Part shown: piece by piece, positions 51,231 to 60,711 of the stretch
How positions within the stretch are numbered: position 1 is the first letter of the stretch
Layout of the letters: the number at the start of each line of letters is the position of its first letter
NCBI GenBank assembly: GCA_016707425.1
Contig: JADJHU010000006.1
Location: forward strand, 37,006 to 101,005
From: Gammaproteobacteria bacterium
GTDB lineage: Bacteria; Pseudomonadota; Gammaproteobacteria; Steroidobacterales; Steroidobacteraceae
Reading direction: 5' to 3'
Length of the DNA stretch: 64,000 nt
Program-made: the position numbers and the translations under genes
Notes under the pieces: generated by a model
Told to the model about the DNA's origin: nothing
Seen by the model: only the letters and a program-made list of their open reading frames with translations
The model's database searches: none

Positions 51231-52019
51231 ATGGTGTTGTCGGGCCTGTTGCTGGGCTCGGCGGGGCAGGCCGAGACGGTTCCGGTGCGCGGGCAGGTGG
51301 ATGCGCGCGTGCGCACCGCCGCCTACAACCCCGATCAGGTCTACAAGCTCTACGGCTTCGTCGGCTATGCGGTGGAACTCATCTTCGAGGACGGCGAGCG
51401 GTTCGCGGGGACCGGCGGCGGCGATCTGGAGGGCGTGACCGTGGATGCGCATGGCAGCTCGGTGCTGCTGAAGCCGCGCGCAGCCATCGTATCCACGAAT
51501 CTTGTTGTCTTCACCGACCGGCGCGCGTATCGCTTCGACTACACCGTCTCCGCGCGTACCCCGAACCGGCTGTCCGATGAGGTCATGTATGCCGTGCGGT
51601 TCACCTATCCCTCGGTGCGAGGCGCTACCGGTGAAGACCTGCAGGCGAAAGTCGACCGGGATCTCGCCGCCGCGGATGCCGCGCGGCCTCGCAACCGCGA
51701 CTACTGGTACTGCGGCAACCGCACTCTGCAGCCGGTGGCGACCTCCGACGATGGCGTGCATACGCGGATCACGTTCGGCGACCGCTCCGAGATCCCGGCG
51801 ATCTTCGTGCGCAATGAAGACGGGTCCGAATCCCTGCTGAATTTCTCGATGGATGCCGGTGATGTGGTGATCCATCGCGTGGCGTCGAGGTTCGTGCTGC
51901 GGCGGGGCAAGCTGACCGGTTGCATCGTCAACAAGGGATATGCGGGCGCGGGGCTGCGCCTTGATTCCGGGACGGTGTCGCCACAGATCGAGCGCGATGT
52001 GAAGGGGGCGCGGCCATGA
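51231..52019 (+). CDS. virB9: T4SS outer-membrane complex protein VirB9
   Basis: VirB9 is the scaffold of the outer-membrane core complex. The product has a signal sequence (MVLSGLLLGSAGQAET), an N-terminal domain with the conserved RTAAYNPDQVYKLYGFVGY and a C-terminal beta domain. The mature protein fits the family length. The codons before ATG 51231 read VKRILAG, typical of a signal peptide start, so the real start may be GTG 51202 with a lost base. Confidence 0.87.
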   Translation: MVLSGLLLGSAGQAETVPVRGQVDARVRTAAYNPDQVYKLYGFVGYAVELIFEDGERFAGTGGGDLEGVTVDAHGSSVLLKPRAAIVSTNLVVFTDRRAYRFDYTVSARTPNRLSDEVMYAVRFTYPSVRGATGEDLQAKVDRDLAAADAARPRNRDYWYCGNRTLQPVATSDDGVHTRITFGDRSEIPAIFVRNEDGSESLLNFSMDAGDVVIHRVASRFVLRRGKLTGCIVNKGYAGAGLRLDSGTVSPQIERDVKGARP

Positions 52020-53214
52020 GCCTGCTCGATCGCTTCCGGACACCGCCCGCCGAAGCGTCGCCGGATTCGGCAGCCGGTGAGGCCGGGGTGGAAGGCGAGC
52101 GTGCCGCGAGTGCTGTCCAACGGCCGCCGTCGTTGCAGTCGAGGGTCAGCAATCTGCTGGCCTTCGGGCTCATGGCAACAATCGGCATGGGGCTGCTCGG
52201 CTGGTACTACGGCAAGGTCATGACCTCACGCACCGCTGCGCGGACCGCAGCGGAATCCTCGGCCAGGAGCAAGGCGGAGGGGGAGATCAACCTGCGCCCG
52301 CTCGGGCGGGTGGACCCACCGGCGCTCATCCAGAGCGTGCTGGGCGACGCCCCCGAGGAGCCTCCTCCGGAGGACATCCCCGAAGCCTGGCTGCGACCGG
52401 CGGAAGATCCACCGGCCACCCGGACGCCCGGCTACGCGCCGCCTGTCCAGGAGCCGCGGGATCTGCGGCTCGAAAGGCAGTTGTCGGGACGGGCGTTCGT
52501 CACCAGTGCGGACCGGACTGCCACGGCCGTGGACGCCGAGGCCGTCGGAGCGTCGGCGGCGAGGGCGCTGCGCCCGCCGGCGATCTCGATGCGCTGCTGC
52601 GCCCGAGCGTGACGCCGGCCGCCCAGGCCCAGGTCCTGCCGACCCGGCGGATGCTGCTGCCCAAGGGCGCGTTCCTCGACTGCACGCTGGAGACGGCGCT
52701 CGACTCGACCTTGCCGGGGATGACGACCTGCATCCTGGCGACCGATGCGTTCAGCGCGGACGGGAGCGTCGTGCTGCTGGAACGGGGCACCAAGCTCGTT
52801 GGGGAGACCCGGGGACAGGTCAGGCAGGGTTCGGCGCGGGTCTATGTCCTGTGGACCGAGGCACGCACCTCCAAGGGCGTTGTCGTGCCGCTGGCCTCGC
52901 CGGGCACGGACGAGCTCGGGCGGGCGGGTCTGCCGGGCCGCGTCGACCGTCACTTCATGGAGCGGTTTGGCGCAGCGATCCTCGTGAGCGTGATCGACGG
53001 TGCCATCCAGGCGGAGGTGGCCTCGCAGCGCGGCAACGGTTCGACGGTCGTCGTGGACCCGTCCGGGTCGCGGGACATCATGACCGAGATCCTGCGCTCG
53101 ACGATCAATATCCCTCCGACCGTCGTGAAGCCGCAGGGGGATCGCATCCAGGTGCTGGTGGCGCGGGATCTGGACTTCCGGAGCGTGTATGAGCTTCGAC
53201 CCGCCAGCCGTTAG
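52016..53214 (+). pseudogene. virB10: T4SS outer-membrane channel protein VirB10, frameshifted as sequenced
   Basis: VirB10 spans both membranes and gates the channel. The first frame (52016-52612) gives a cytoplasmic tail, one membrane helix (LLAFGLMATIGMGLLGWYYG) and a proline-rich part. The second (to 53214) gives the periplasmic beta-barrel domain (PTRRMLLPKGAFLDC, LERGTKLVGETRG, NIPPTVVKPQGDRIQVLVAR). One missing base near 52,573-52,576 joins them as LRPAGDLDALLRPS. The start overlaps the virB9 stop, and the 3' end overlaps virB11 by 26 bases. Confidence 0.88.
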
Positions 53215-54295
53215 GCCGGTCCTCGTACCGGACCCGATCGCTTCGGTGGCGTCGGCGGGTTTCACGCGGCCGCCCGCCGTCGTGGAATCCTCGGCGCTTG
53301 ATCTCACGCTGCGTGCATTGCGTCCGATCCTCACTGACCGCGAAGTCACCGAGATCTGCATCAACCGTCCCGGCGAGGCCTACATCGAGACGCGCGCCGG
53401 CTGGCGCTGCGTGCCGCTCGCGTTCGCGACGTTCGAGTGGTGCAGCTCGCTCGCGAAGCTGGTGGCCAATTCCACGCGGCAGCGCGTCGATGCCGAATCC
53501 CCGCTGCTGTCGGCCGCCTTGCCCGGCGGCGAGCGCATCCAGATCGTCCTGCCGCCTGCGACGACCCCCGGCACGGTCGCCATCACGATCCGGCGGCCGG
53601 CCGATGAAGTGTGGACGCTCGAGGAGCTGGAGCAGCGCGGCCTGTTTCGCACCACGCGCCGGGCGGCGACGGGGCCGGATGAGACGGAAGCGGCGCTGCT
53701 GCAACTGCTGGAGGCCCGGGACTACCAGGCGTTCCTGCGACTGGCCGTCGAGCGCCGCCGGAACATCCTCGTGTCCGGTCCCACGGGATCCGGCAAGACG
53801 ACGTTCACCAAGGCGTTGATCCGCGAGATTCCAGCCGACGAGCGACTGATCACCATCGAGGACGCCAAGGAGCTGGTACTCGACCACCACGACAACCACG
53901 TGCGGCTCTTCTACTCGAAGGATGATCAGGGTCTGGCGCGCGTCACTCCAAAGCAGCTGCTGGAGAGCTGCCTGCGCATGAAGCCCGATCGCATCCTGCT
54001 TGCGGAGCTGCGCGGGGAGGAGGCGTTCGACTATCTGCGCAACGTCAACTCCGGCCACCCCGGCTCCATCACCAGCATCCATGCCGCAAGCGCGGAACTG
54101 GCGTTCGAGCAACTGGTGCTGCTGGTGAAGCAAAGTCGCGCCGGCCAGGAGCTGGCGCGCGAGGAGATCAAGCACCTGCTGTATCTGCTGATCGACGTGG
54201 TCGTGCAGTTCGGCGTTGAGCACCGGCAACGTTGCATTCAGGAAATCTGGTATGACCCCGGTCGCAAGCACCGCACGCTGGCGGCCGCGCGTTAG
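53189..54295 (+). CDS. virB11: T4SS ATPase VirB11/TrbB
   Basis: VirB11 is the hexameric AAA+ ATPase that energises pilus assembly and substrate transfer. The 368-residue product has an N-terminal domain (PILTDREVTEICINRPGE), Walker A GPTGSGKTTF near residue 195, a Walker B region (RILLAELRGEEAFDYL) and the His box GHPGSITSIHA. It overlaps virB10 and virD4. Confidence 0.93.
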   Translation: MSFDPPAVRPVLVPDPIASVASAGFTRPPAVVESSALDLTLRALRPILTDREVTEICINRPGEAYIETRAGWRCVPLAFATFEWCSSLAKLVANSTRQRVDAESPLLSAALPGGERIQIVLPPATTPGTVAITIRRPADEVWTLEELEQRGLFRTTRRAATGPDETEAALLQLLEARDYQAFLRLAVERRRNILVSGPTGSGKTTFTKALIREIPADERLITIEDAKELVLDHHDNHVRLFYSKDDQGLARVTPKQLLESCLRMKPDRILLAELRGEEAFDYLRNVNSGHPGSITSIHAASAELAFEQLVLLVKQSRAGQELAREEIKHLLYLLIDVVVQFGVEHRQRCIQEIWYDPGRKHRTLAAAR

Positions 54296-56244
54296 GAATC
54301 GCTGGGTCGCGCTGGCATGCAAGGCTCTCCTGTTGCTGGCGGGAGTCGTGCTCGCCGCGCAGTACCTGGCCGGATTCCTGTTCCTGCAGTGGGTACATGG
54401 TGACCCGAAGACGGCGACGCCCCTGACGGTCGCGCGCTACGGCTTCTACTTCGGTGAGCGCGCGGACATCCGCCGCAAACTGTGGGTCAGCTCCGGTGCA
54501 GGGCTTGCACTCGTCATGTTTCCGGTGATTCTCGCGCTGCGGCCCCGCGCGAGGCCGTTGCACGGCAGTGCCCGGTTCTCGACGCGCGGGGAGGCGCGAC
54601 AGGCCGGACTCTTTTCGCCGGTCGGCATCATCCTGGCCCGCGTCGGCCGGCGGCTGCTGCGGCTGCCGGGACAGCAGGGCGTGGCGGTGATTGCCCGCTC
54701 GCGCAGCGGCAAAGGCGCGGGCATCGTGATCCCGAACCTGTTCGAGTGGCCGGACTCGCTGATCTGCGTGGACCCGAAGCACGAGAACTACACGATCACC
54801 GCAGGCCATCGCGCCCGTAGCGGCCATGCGGTCTACCTGTTCGCCCCGTTCTCCGAAACCCGCAACACGGCCCGCTGGAATCCGCTCGGCTACATCCCCG
54901 AGGATCCGGCGCTGCGCATCAATGGCCTGCAGCGTATCGCCGACATGCTCTACCAGGAGGCGCCGGGGGTTGATCCGTTCTGGTCCGCCTCGGCGCGCAC
55001 GCTGTTCTTGGGTATAGGGCTCTACGTGTTCGAGACGCCGAGCCTGCCGAAGACGATCGGCGAGATCCTGCGACAAGGTATGGCCTCGGACGACGAGGGC
55101 TTTGGGGCCCACTGGAAGCGGCTGATCGAGGGGCGCGGCAGCGGCAAGTATCCGCTGTCGCCCGAGTGCGTTCGGGCGCTGTGTGATGTGATCGACCTTG
55201 CGCCGGTCACGGCCTCCAGCATCCGCAAGACCTTCACGTCGCGGCTGGACCTTTGGTTGAACCCGATCCTCGACTGGGCGACCTCGGCCAACGATTTCGA
55301 CCTTCGGGAGCTGCGCTCCAAGCGGATCAGCATCTATGTCGGGGTCCTGCCGGAGGACCTGCACCGCCTGCGGCCGGTGCTCTCGCTGTTCTTCCAGCAG
55401 GCGATTGCGTTGCAGACGCGCCAGTTACCCGAGCACAACCCGGCGCTCGTCTATCAGGTGATGTTCCTGCTCGATGAGTTCACCTCCCTCGGGCGCATTC
55501 CGATCATTGCCGAGGCCATCGGATTGATGGGCGGATACAACATACGGGTGGTGCTCGTTATCCAGGCGCGATCCCAGTTGCGTGAGGTTTATGGGCAAAA
55601 TGCCGCGGAAACCATCCTCAGAAATCTGGCGGCCCGCGTAGTATTTGGTGCTGACGAGTACAGCGATGCACGCGAGATTTCCGAGGAGCTGGGGACGATC
55701 ACGGTGAAGGCCCAATCCGTTTCCAAACCGGGTTTCGACCTGTTCGGCAGGTCACACCGTCCGCCGAACGTCAGTGTCAGCGAGCAGCGCCGGTCGCTGA
55801 TGCTCCCGCAGGAGGTGCAGGCGATGCGTGCCGATCAGGCCATCGTGTTCTACGAGGGTATCCGCCCGATCCGCTGCACCAAGATCCGCTACTTCCGGGA
55901 GCGTCGTTTCAAGCGCCTCATGGGCCCGCCGCCCCGGTACGCGGCGCCCGGCATGAAGGCGTCGCCGCCGCCCGCGCCGGTCAGCCCGGCCCAACGCAGA
56001 TTCCGCAGGCGAGGGCAGGCTCCATCAGCATCGAGCCCGCGCCCAGCCGCCGCGTCCGCCGCGCCGCAGGAGCCGACGCGCAACGCCGCAGGACATCGAA
56101 CGCATGGACGAGCTGAAACTGGAGGACTTCGACGTCGATCTGAGCAAGGTGGAGATGCCACGGAAAGCCGAAGGCGAGCGATTGTCAAAGCAGGAGCTCG
56201 ACACCGCTGTCGAATCCTTTCTCTCTGCGCTACAGGAGCGCTAG
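54252..56244 (+). CDS. virD4: T4SS coupling protein VirD4/TraG, frameshifted near the 3' end
   Basis: VirD4 docks the relaxosome to the channel. From ATG 54252 it has an N-terminal membrane helix pair (ALLLLAGVVLAAQYLAGFLF), Walker A SRSGKGAGIVIPN, FWSASARTLFLG and Walker B FLLDEFTSLGR. Core homology runs to RCTKIRYFRERRFKRLMGPP. The frame then drifts into low complexity. A different frame from about 56,089 reads DIERMDELKLEDFDVDLSKV and ends at TAG 56244, the natural acidic tail of these proteins, so a frameshift lies between about 55,980 and 56,090. Confidence 0.9.
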
Positions 56245-56253
56245 GACCGATCC

Positions 56254-57563
56254 ATGGCCAAGACGCCTTCCCGTTCCTCCGGTTCTCCCTCGGACAGCAA
56301 GCGCGGCCGGGCAGGCCGCAAGTCGCCGCATCCGGTCGCGCCGCCGACAGTACCTGCCGCCGGCACCAAAGAGGGCGACAACTTCATCCAGCTGACGCCT
56401 ACCGAAGGGGCCGGGCGCCGCGCAGAACACCATCAGCCTGCCCACGAAATCGGGACGCGAGCAGGAAGACGACAGGAACCGCAAGGAAGGGCGGGGTCAG
56501 CGGCGGCGCAGCCCAGGCGACAAAAGAGGCCCCGCGCCAGCTGCGTGTGCCGGATTCCGTGCAGGAGCGGTTCATCCAGATCGGCAACAAGTTCCATTTC
56601 CCGGACGGGACCGAGGCGTTCACCCATGACAGCAATCGCCTGACCACGCGTTCGGAGAACTCCGTCGTGATCCAGAGCATGGTGGCCATCGCTCGTGAGA
56701 ACGGCAAAGGTCCCGTCACCGTGGGCGGCACGGAGTTCTTCAAGAAGGAGGCCTGGTTCGCCGCCAGCCTCGCGGGCCTGGAGGTCCGCGGCTATCAGCC
56801 CACTGATTTCGAGCGTGAGCGTCTGGCGCGCGCGCTCGCCGCGCGGCGTCCAGGGCGCCAGGAGACGCCCGCGCGGCCGCCCAGCCAGCCCCGGAAGAGG
56901 ACCGGCCCCGAAAGCGCCGGCGAGGCTCGCGCTGGCGAATCCCGCCCGCCAGCCAGCGACCTGATAGTGGGCCGGCTGGTCGACCATGGTGCTGCGCCCT
57001 ATGGCCACGACCCGAAGCAGGCAATGTCCTATTTCCTGCGCGTGGAGACCGCGCGCGGTGATCGCGAGATCTGGGGCGTGGACCTGGAACGTGCCTTTCG
57101 CCAGTCCCTCAGCACGCCGGGCATTGGTGACGAGATCGGCGTGCGTGCCATCGGCCGGCAGGCCGTCACCGTGCTCGCGCCGAAACTCGACGCCCAGGGT
57201 CGGGAGACCGGACCGGCGCCGCTCGAGACCCATCGCAACCAGTGGATCGTCGAGCGCAAAGACTTCCTCGATGAGCGGCAGCGCATGGCCGAAGTGCTGA
57301 GGAACACGCAGCTGCCTGCTGCCGATGGCATCCGTCGCCATCCTGAGCTGGAAGGCTCGTACATGCAGCTGCAGATGGGACGCGCATTGGCCGAACAGCA
57401 GTTCCGCGACAAGGCGCAGCGCGAGCAGTTTGTAGATCACCTGCGCGCGCATATCGCCCAACGCGTCGAGTTTGGGCAACCGCTCGATCCGGTCATGCTG
57501 CGTGGTGAGGAGCGCACCGCGGAGCCGCGCAGCCCGGATCGTGACTACCACCCGACACGGTGA
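56254..57563 (+). CDS. LPD7-type accessory protein of the transfer region, frameshifted at 5' end
   Basis: From ATG 56254 a Lys/Arg/Ser-rich start (AKTPSRSSGSPSDSKRGRAG) leads to KEGDNFIQLTPTEG. Two slips near 56,405 and 56,485 then bring in NTISLPTKSGREQEDDRNR and the long frame with VQERFIQIGNKFHFPDGTEA, an LPD7-like domain, and SYFLRVETARGDREIWGVDL, a module found in TraC-type primases and relaxase C-termini. The C-terminal 200 residues resemble the next gene. I infer a DNA-processing helper; no catalytic centre is seen. Confidence 0.6.
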
Positions 57564-57570
57564 GAGTGAC

Positions 57571-58560
57571 GTGGGCGACCGGCACTCAGCAGGTCCGCCG
57601 CCGCGAGGCCGTCGGGGCGAAATCATCACTGGCCGGCTTCAGGAACACGGCAAGGCCAACTACCAGTTTGCGCCCGATGGCAGTCCGTCCTACTACCTGA
57701 AGCTGCTCACCAGCCACGGACCGGAGACCCTGTGGGGTACCGACCTGGAGCGCGCGATCCTGCGCTCCGCGTCCCAACCGAAGATCAGCTCAATGGTCGG
57801 TGTCCAGCGAGTGGGATCAGAACCCGTGACGATTCCGGCGCGTGACGGTGAGCGCAAAACGGAGCAGCAGCGCACGTTCTATCGTGCTCGCTGGAGAGTG
57901 GAAGGCATCGCGTACCTTGCTCGATCCATGCAGAGTGCCGAGCGCCAGGTGAAGGCGCGGCTCGAAGACAAGCGGGCCATGGCCGAACGCCCCGAATTGC
58001 GAAGCGCGTTCATCAGCCTTCACGTGGCTCAGGAGTACGCGGAGAGGAACATTCGAGATCAACGGGACCGGGAGCTGTTCGTGGCGCGCGTCAAGGCGGT
58101 GATGGCGGCCTCGGTCGTCGGCGGCAAGCCAGTACCAGAGCCGCGGATCGTGAATCCGGGCTCGCCGCGCGCCACCCGCGCCAAAGATCGCGACGAGCTC
58201 CGCGCGGGGGCCGGCTATGCGATTCCCGCCGGAGCCTGGCGCGCATCCTCCTCGATCACGGGGCCGGCATGGTCGCCCCACTGCACTCTGGCGTGCTTGC
58301 CGTTGCCCTTGCGCAGTAACTTGCGGTCGATCATCCGTGCCTCGAACTCGAAACCCTCGCTGATCTTCACGACGAGAAGCTTGTTGAAGTTTCCGGCGCG
58401 CTTGACCTGGATGACTTCGTTCAGTTTCTCGGGCGAGATGGTCTTGACCTCGATCCAGTCGTTCCCGATCCGGCCGTCCGAGCCCGGCGTTCCAGGTCGG
58501 TGGCGAACGACGCCGAACTTGATCTCGGCGTACAGCTCGCCGAGTTCGCCCCAGATCTGA
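57571..58560 (+). CDS. paralogue of the preceding LPD/primase-like module; true 3' end uncertain
   Basis: From GTG 57571 the product reads GEIITGRLQEHGKANYQF, SYYLKLLTSHGPETLWGTDL and ERAILRSAS, parallel to IVGRLVDHGAAPYGHD, SYFLRVETARGDREIWGVDL and ERAFRQSLS in the gene before, so the two are tandem paralogues. Past about 58,215 the frame is antisense to a better-looking minus-strand gene, so its last 115 residues are doubtful and an earlier frameshift or stop is likely. Confidence 0.55.
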   Translation: MGDRHSAGPPPRGRRGEIITGRLQEHGKANYQFAPDGSPSYYLKLLTSHGPETLWGTDLERAILRSASQPKISSMVGVQRVGSEPVTIPARDGERKTEQQRTFYRARWRVEGIAYLARSMQSAERQVKARLEDKRAMAERPELRSAFISLHVAQEYAERNIRDQRDRELFVARVKAVMAASVVGGKPVPEPRIVNPGSPRATRAKDRDELRAGAGYAIPAGAWRASSSITGPAWSPHCTLACLPLPLRSNLRSIIRASNSKPSLIFTTRSLLKFPARLTWMTSFSFSGEMVLTSIQSFPIRPSEPGVPGRWRTTPNLISAYSSPSSPQI

Positions 58561-58784
58561 AGGTATCGTCCGGTCTCCTGCTTGTAGGCCTCGGCGAGTG
58601 AGACCATGTCATGGAAGATCTTGACGACCTCAAGATTGGCATTGGGAAATTCGCCGCGCAGCTCCTGATCTACGAGCTGACCGTTGATCCAGTTCCAACT
58701 GATCCACTCGCCGTCGTCGTAGATGCCCTCCGAAAAGTCCCGGAGCGGTTGGCCCGTCATCGCGCAGCGCATGTCGATCTCCAT
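58215..58784 (-). CDS. hypothetical protein with possible PD-(D/E)XK nuclease core
   Basis: From ATG 58784 the 189-residue product reads GIYDDGEWISWNWINGQLVD, a helical part, then SDGRIGNDWIEVKTISPEK and NFNKLLVVKISEG. The D-x(8)-EVK spacing and the following beta-hairpin resemble a PD-(D/E)XK nuclease core, but I cannot name a family. It is the only minus-strand gene inside the transfer region and converges on the 57571 gene. Confidence 0.65.
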   Translation of the reverse strand: MEIDMRCAMTGQPLRDFSEGIYDDGEWISWNWINGQLVDQELRGEFPNANLEVVKIFHDMVSLAEAYKQETGRYLQIWGELGELYAEIKFGVVRHRPGTPGSDGRIGNDWIEVKTISPEKLNEVIQVKRAGNFNKLLVVKISEGFEFEARMIDRKLLRKGNGKHARVQWGDHAGPVIEEDARQAPAGIA

Positions 58785-58851
58785 GGCAGATCCAAACTGC
58801 CGTCTCATTCGTCCCTGGCGCAATTGTGAGGGACGGAACCGGGAAAGGAGA

Positions 58852-58994
58852 GGGCGGGGTTACCTGACTGCGCAGCCTGTCACGCCGTGCTCGGCGTCAA
58901 GGACGGGCGCGCGACGCGCCCGCCGCCTGCGGCGGTCTGGCGATCCTTGACCCCTCCGCGCGCCGTGATCCCCGAGGCGCGGGCAATCCCGCCC
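58852..58994 (+). ncRNA. structured leader, copy 1 (radC-motif-like), before ardB
   Basis: Terminal arms GGGCGGGGTT (58852-58861) and AATCCCGCCC (58985-58994) pair along ten bases with one G-U. Inside them GTCACG pairs with CGTGAT, GTCAAGGA pairs with TCCTTGAC, and CGGGCGCG/CGCGCCCG and CCGC/GCGG make hairpins. The 3' arm ends 19 bases before the ATG of the antirestriction gene, so the structure is in its 5' untranslated region. Confidence 0.75.
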
Positions 58995-59013
58995 AAGAGT
59001 TCGGAGAGATTCC

Positions 59014-59433
59014 ATGAATGCTTCCATGTCCACGTTGGTACGGGTTGAGGCGCAGCCGGTTCCTGACCACGCCCGTATGGTCACGCTGCCGCGGCACTTT
59101 GGCATGCACATGCTTCGCGTCGAAGGGCGCATCTACGACTTCATGTCGGAGCTGTGCGCCGCCTACGACGGTGGAATTTGGCAGTTCCACGAACTCAGCA
59201 ACGGTGGCTTCTACATGAGCCCGCCGGAAGGTGAGTATGAGATCGCCGTTGACGGCAACGGCTACCGCAGTCGAATGAGCGCCGATGCCGCGGGACTGAC
59301 GGCCTGCTTGTTCGCCTTCAGCCATCTCTCGTTCGAGTACACGAGCGACGTGTTCAGCCGGCACTACCACTGGCTCCTCGAGTATGCGGGACATCATCCG
59401 GAGGCAGAGCGGATCGTCGCGGCCATCGACTGA
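59014..59433 (+). CDS. ardB: ArdB/KlcA-family antirestriction protein
   Basis: ArdB/KlcA proteins protect incoming conjugative DNA from type I restriction. The 139-residue product has the family core ELCAAYDGGIWQFHELSNGG and FYMSPP, with SADAAGLTACLFAFSHLS and an end HPEAERIVAAID. GGAGAG precedes the ATG. The structured leader lies directly upstream. Confidence 0.88.
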   Translation: MNASMSTLVRVEAQPVPDHARMVTLPRHFGMHMLRVEGRIYDFMSELCAAYDGGIWQFHELSNGGFYMSPPEGEYEIAVDGNGYRSRMSADAAGLTACLFAFSHLSFEYTSDVFSRHYHWLLEYAGHHPEAERIVAAID

Positions 59434-59497
59434 TGGCGGTGTGGCGCGCTGGTCTGGCCGTCGGGGCCAGCGCGTCCATTCAAAGGAAGAAGCCAGA

Positions 59498-59614
59498 GGG
59501 CGGGATTGTCTGTGTGCGGCGAGCCTATCACGATGTGCTCGCCGCCTGCGGCGGTCTGACGATCCTTGACCGCTGCGCGCGTCGTGATGGTGGAAACGCG
59601 GGGCAATCCCGCCC
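59498..59614 (+). ncRNA. structured leader, copy 2 (shortened), before the DUF932 gene
   Basis: Terminal arms GGGCGGGATTG (59498-59508) and CAATCCCGCCC (59604-59614) pair perfectly. ATCACGA pairs with TCGTGAT, a changed but still complementary version of the matching stem in copies 1 and 3. The internal GCCGCCTGCGGCGGTC and TCCTTGAC are kept, but the partner GTCAAGGA and the long GC hairpin are absent. It ends 23 bases before the DUF932 start. Confidence 0.7.
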
Positions 59615-59637
59615 CAGACCAGATCGAGGATCACATC

Positions 59638-60465
59638 ATGAACGCCGTTTCCAACTCGCTGACGTTCTCCACCGTGTCCAGTGCCTTCACGGGGTCGCTG
59701 TCGCTCGACGCGCTGCGGGCCAGGGTGCCTGCCGTGTTCGCGCCAGCGGCCCACCAGCGCCTGAGTCCGAAGTACACCTTCATCCCCACCGAGCGCGTGC
59801 TGTCGGGGTTGATGAGCGCCGGGTTTGTGCCGGTCGATGCGCGCCAGGCGATCTCGCGGCGTGGCAGTCCGGTGCATGCGCGGCACATCCTGCGGTTGCG
59901 TCGTCGCTACGAAACCGTCCAGCTGCGGGACAGCATCCCGGAGATCGTCTTCCTCAACAGCCACGATGGCAGCAGCGCCTATCAGCTGCGCATGGGGTTG
60001 TTCCGGGTCGTCTGCACCAACGGAATGATCGTCTCGCGTGGTGCCTTCCCGGCCTACTGCGTGTCCCATCGCGGTGACGTCGTGGATGAGGTTGTCGCCG
60101 CTGCACTCAATATCGCGGAGCGCTTCGAGTTGCTGGCCGGTCAGGTCGAGCGCATGGAGCATCGACAGCTGCTCACGGATGAGCAGCACGATTTCGCGGG
60201 TCGGGCATTGGCGTTGCGGTTCGAAGACGCGGCGTCGGCCGGCATGCAGCCGTCCGCGTTGCTGGCGGTGCGGCGCGTGGATGATGCGGGCGCCGACCTG
60301 TGGAGCGTGCTGAACCGGGCGCAGGAGAACCTGATGCGTGGCGGCCTCAGCCGGCGGTCGGCGTCGGGCCGACTGACCCGCACACGTCGCATCAGTTCGA
60401 TTCGCGAGGACGTGCGGATCAACAGCGGCCTGTGGGATCTGGCGTCCGGGCTGCTTTCGGCGTGA
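59638..60465 (+). CDS. DUF932 domain protein
   Basis: DUF932 proteins are common on ICEs and plasmids beside radC and antirestriction genes; their activity is not established. The 275-residue product contains SPKYTFIPTERVLSGLMSAG, SSAYQLRMGLFRVVCTNGMI, a typical DUF932 signature, and an Arg-rich C-terminus. ATG 59638 follows the second structured leader. Confidence 0.85.
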   Translation: MNAVSNSLTFSTVSSAFTGSLSLDALRARVPAVFAPAAHQRLSPKYTFIPTERVLSGLMSAGFVPVDARQAISRRGSPVHARHILRLRRRYETVQLRDSIPEIVFLNSHDGSSAYQLRMGLFRVVCTNGMIVSRGAFPAYCVSHRGDVVDEVVAAALNIAERFELLAGQVERMEHRQLLTDEQHDFAGRALALRFEDAASAGMQPSALLAVRRVDDAGADLWSVLNRAQENLMRGGLSRRSASGRLTRTRRISSIREDVRINSGLWDLASGLLSA

Positions 60466-60543
60466 TGGATTCGGGAGGGAGCGCCGCTTCGGTGCTCTCT
60501 CTCTTTTCTTGTCCCGCCGGAAAGCAGGAACGAGAAGGAGAAA

Positions 60544-60689
60544 GCGGGATTGCCTGGAGGGGCTTTCAGCGTAACACGCCGTGCTCGCCGTCAAGGACGA
60601 CCGCGGGGACGCGGTCGCCGCCTGCGGCGGTCTTCGATCCTTGACCGCTCCGCGCGCCGTGTTGGGAAGCGCCCAGCAGGCAATCCCGC
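60544..60689 (+). ncRNA. structured leader, copy 3 (radC-motif-like), before radC
   Basis: Arms GCGGGATTGCC (60544-60554) and GGCAATCCCGC (60679-60689) pair perfectly. Inside, AACACG pairs with CGTGTT, GTCAAGGA pairs with TCCTTGAC, and CGACCGCG/CGCGGTCG forms an eight-pair hairpin with loop GGGA, a GNRA tetraloop. The bases of these stems differ from copy 1 while pairing is preserved. It ends 22 bases before the radC start. Confidence 0.78.
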
Positions 60690-60711
60690 CTGCGCAGTCT
60701 GGAGACTTCCC

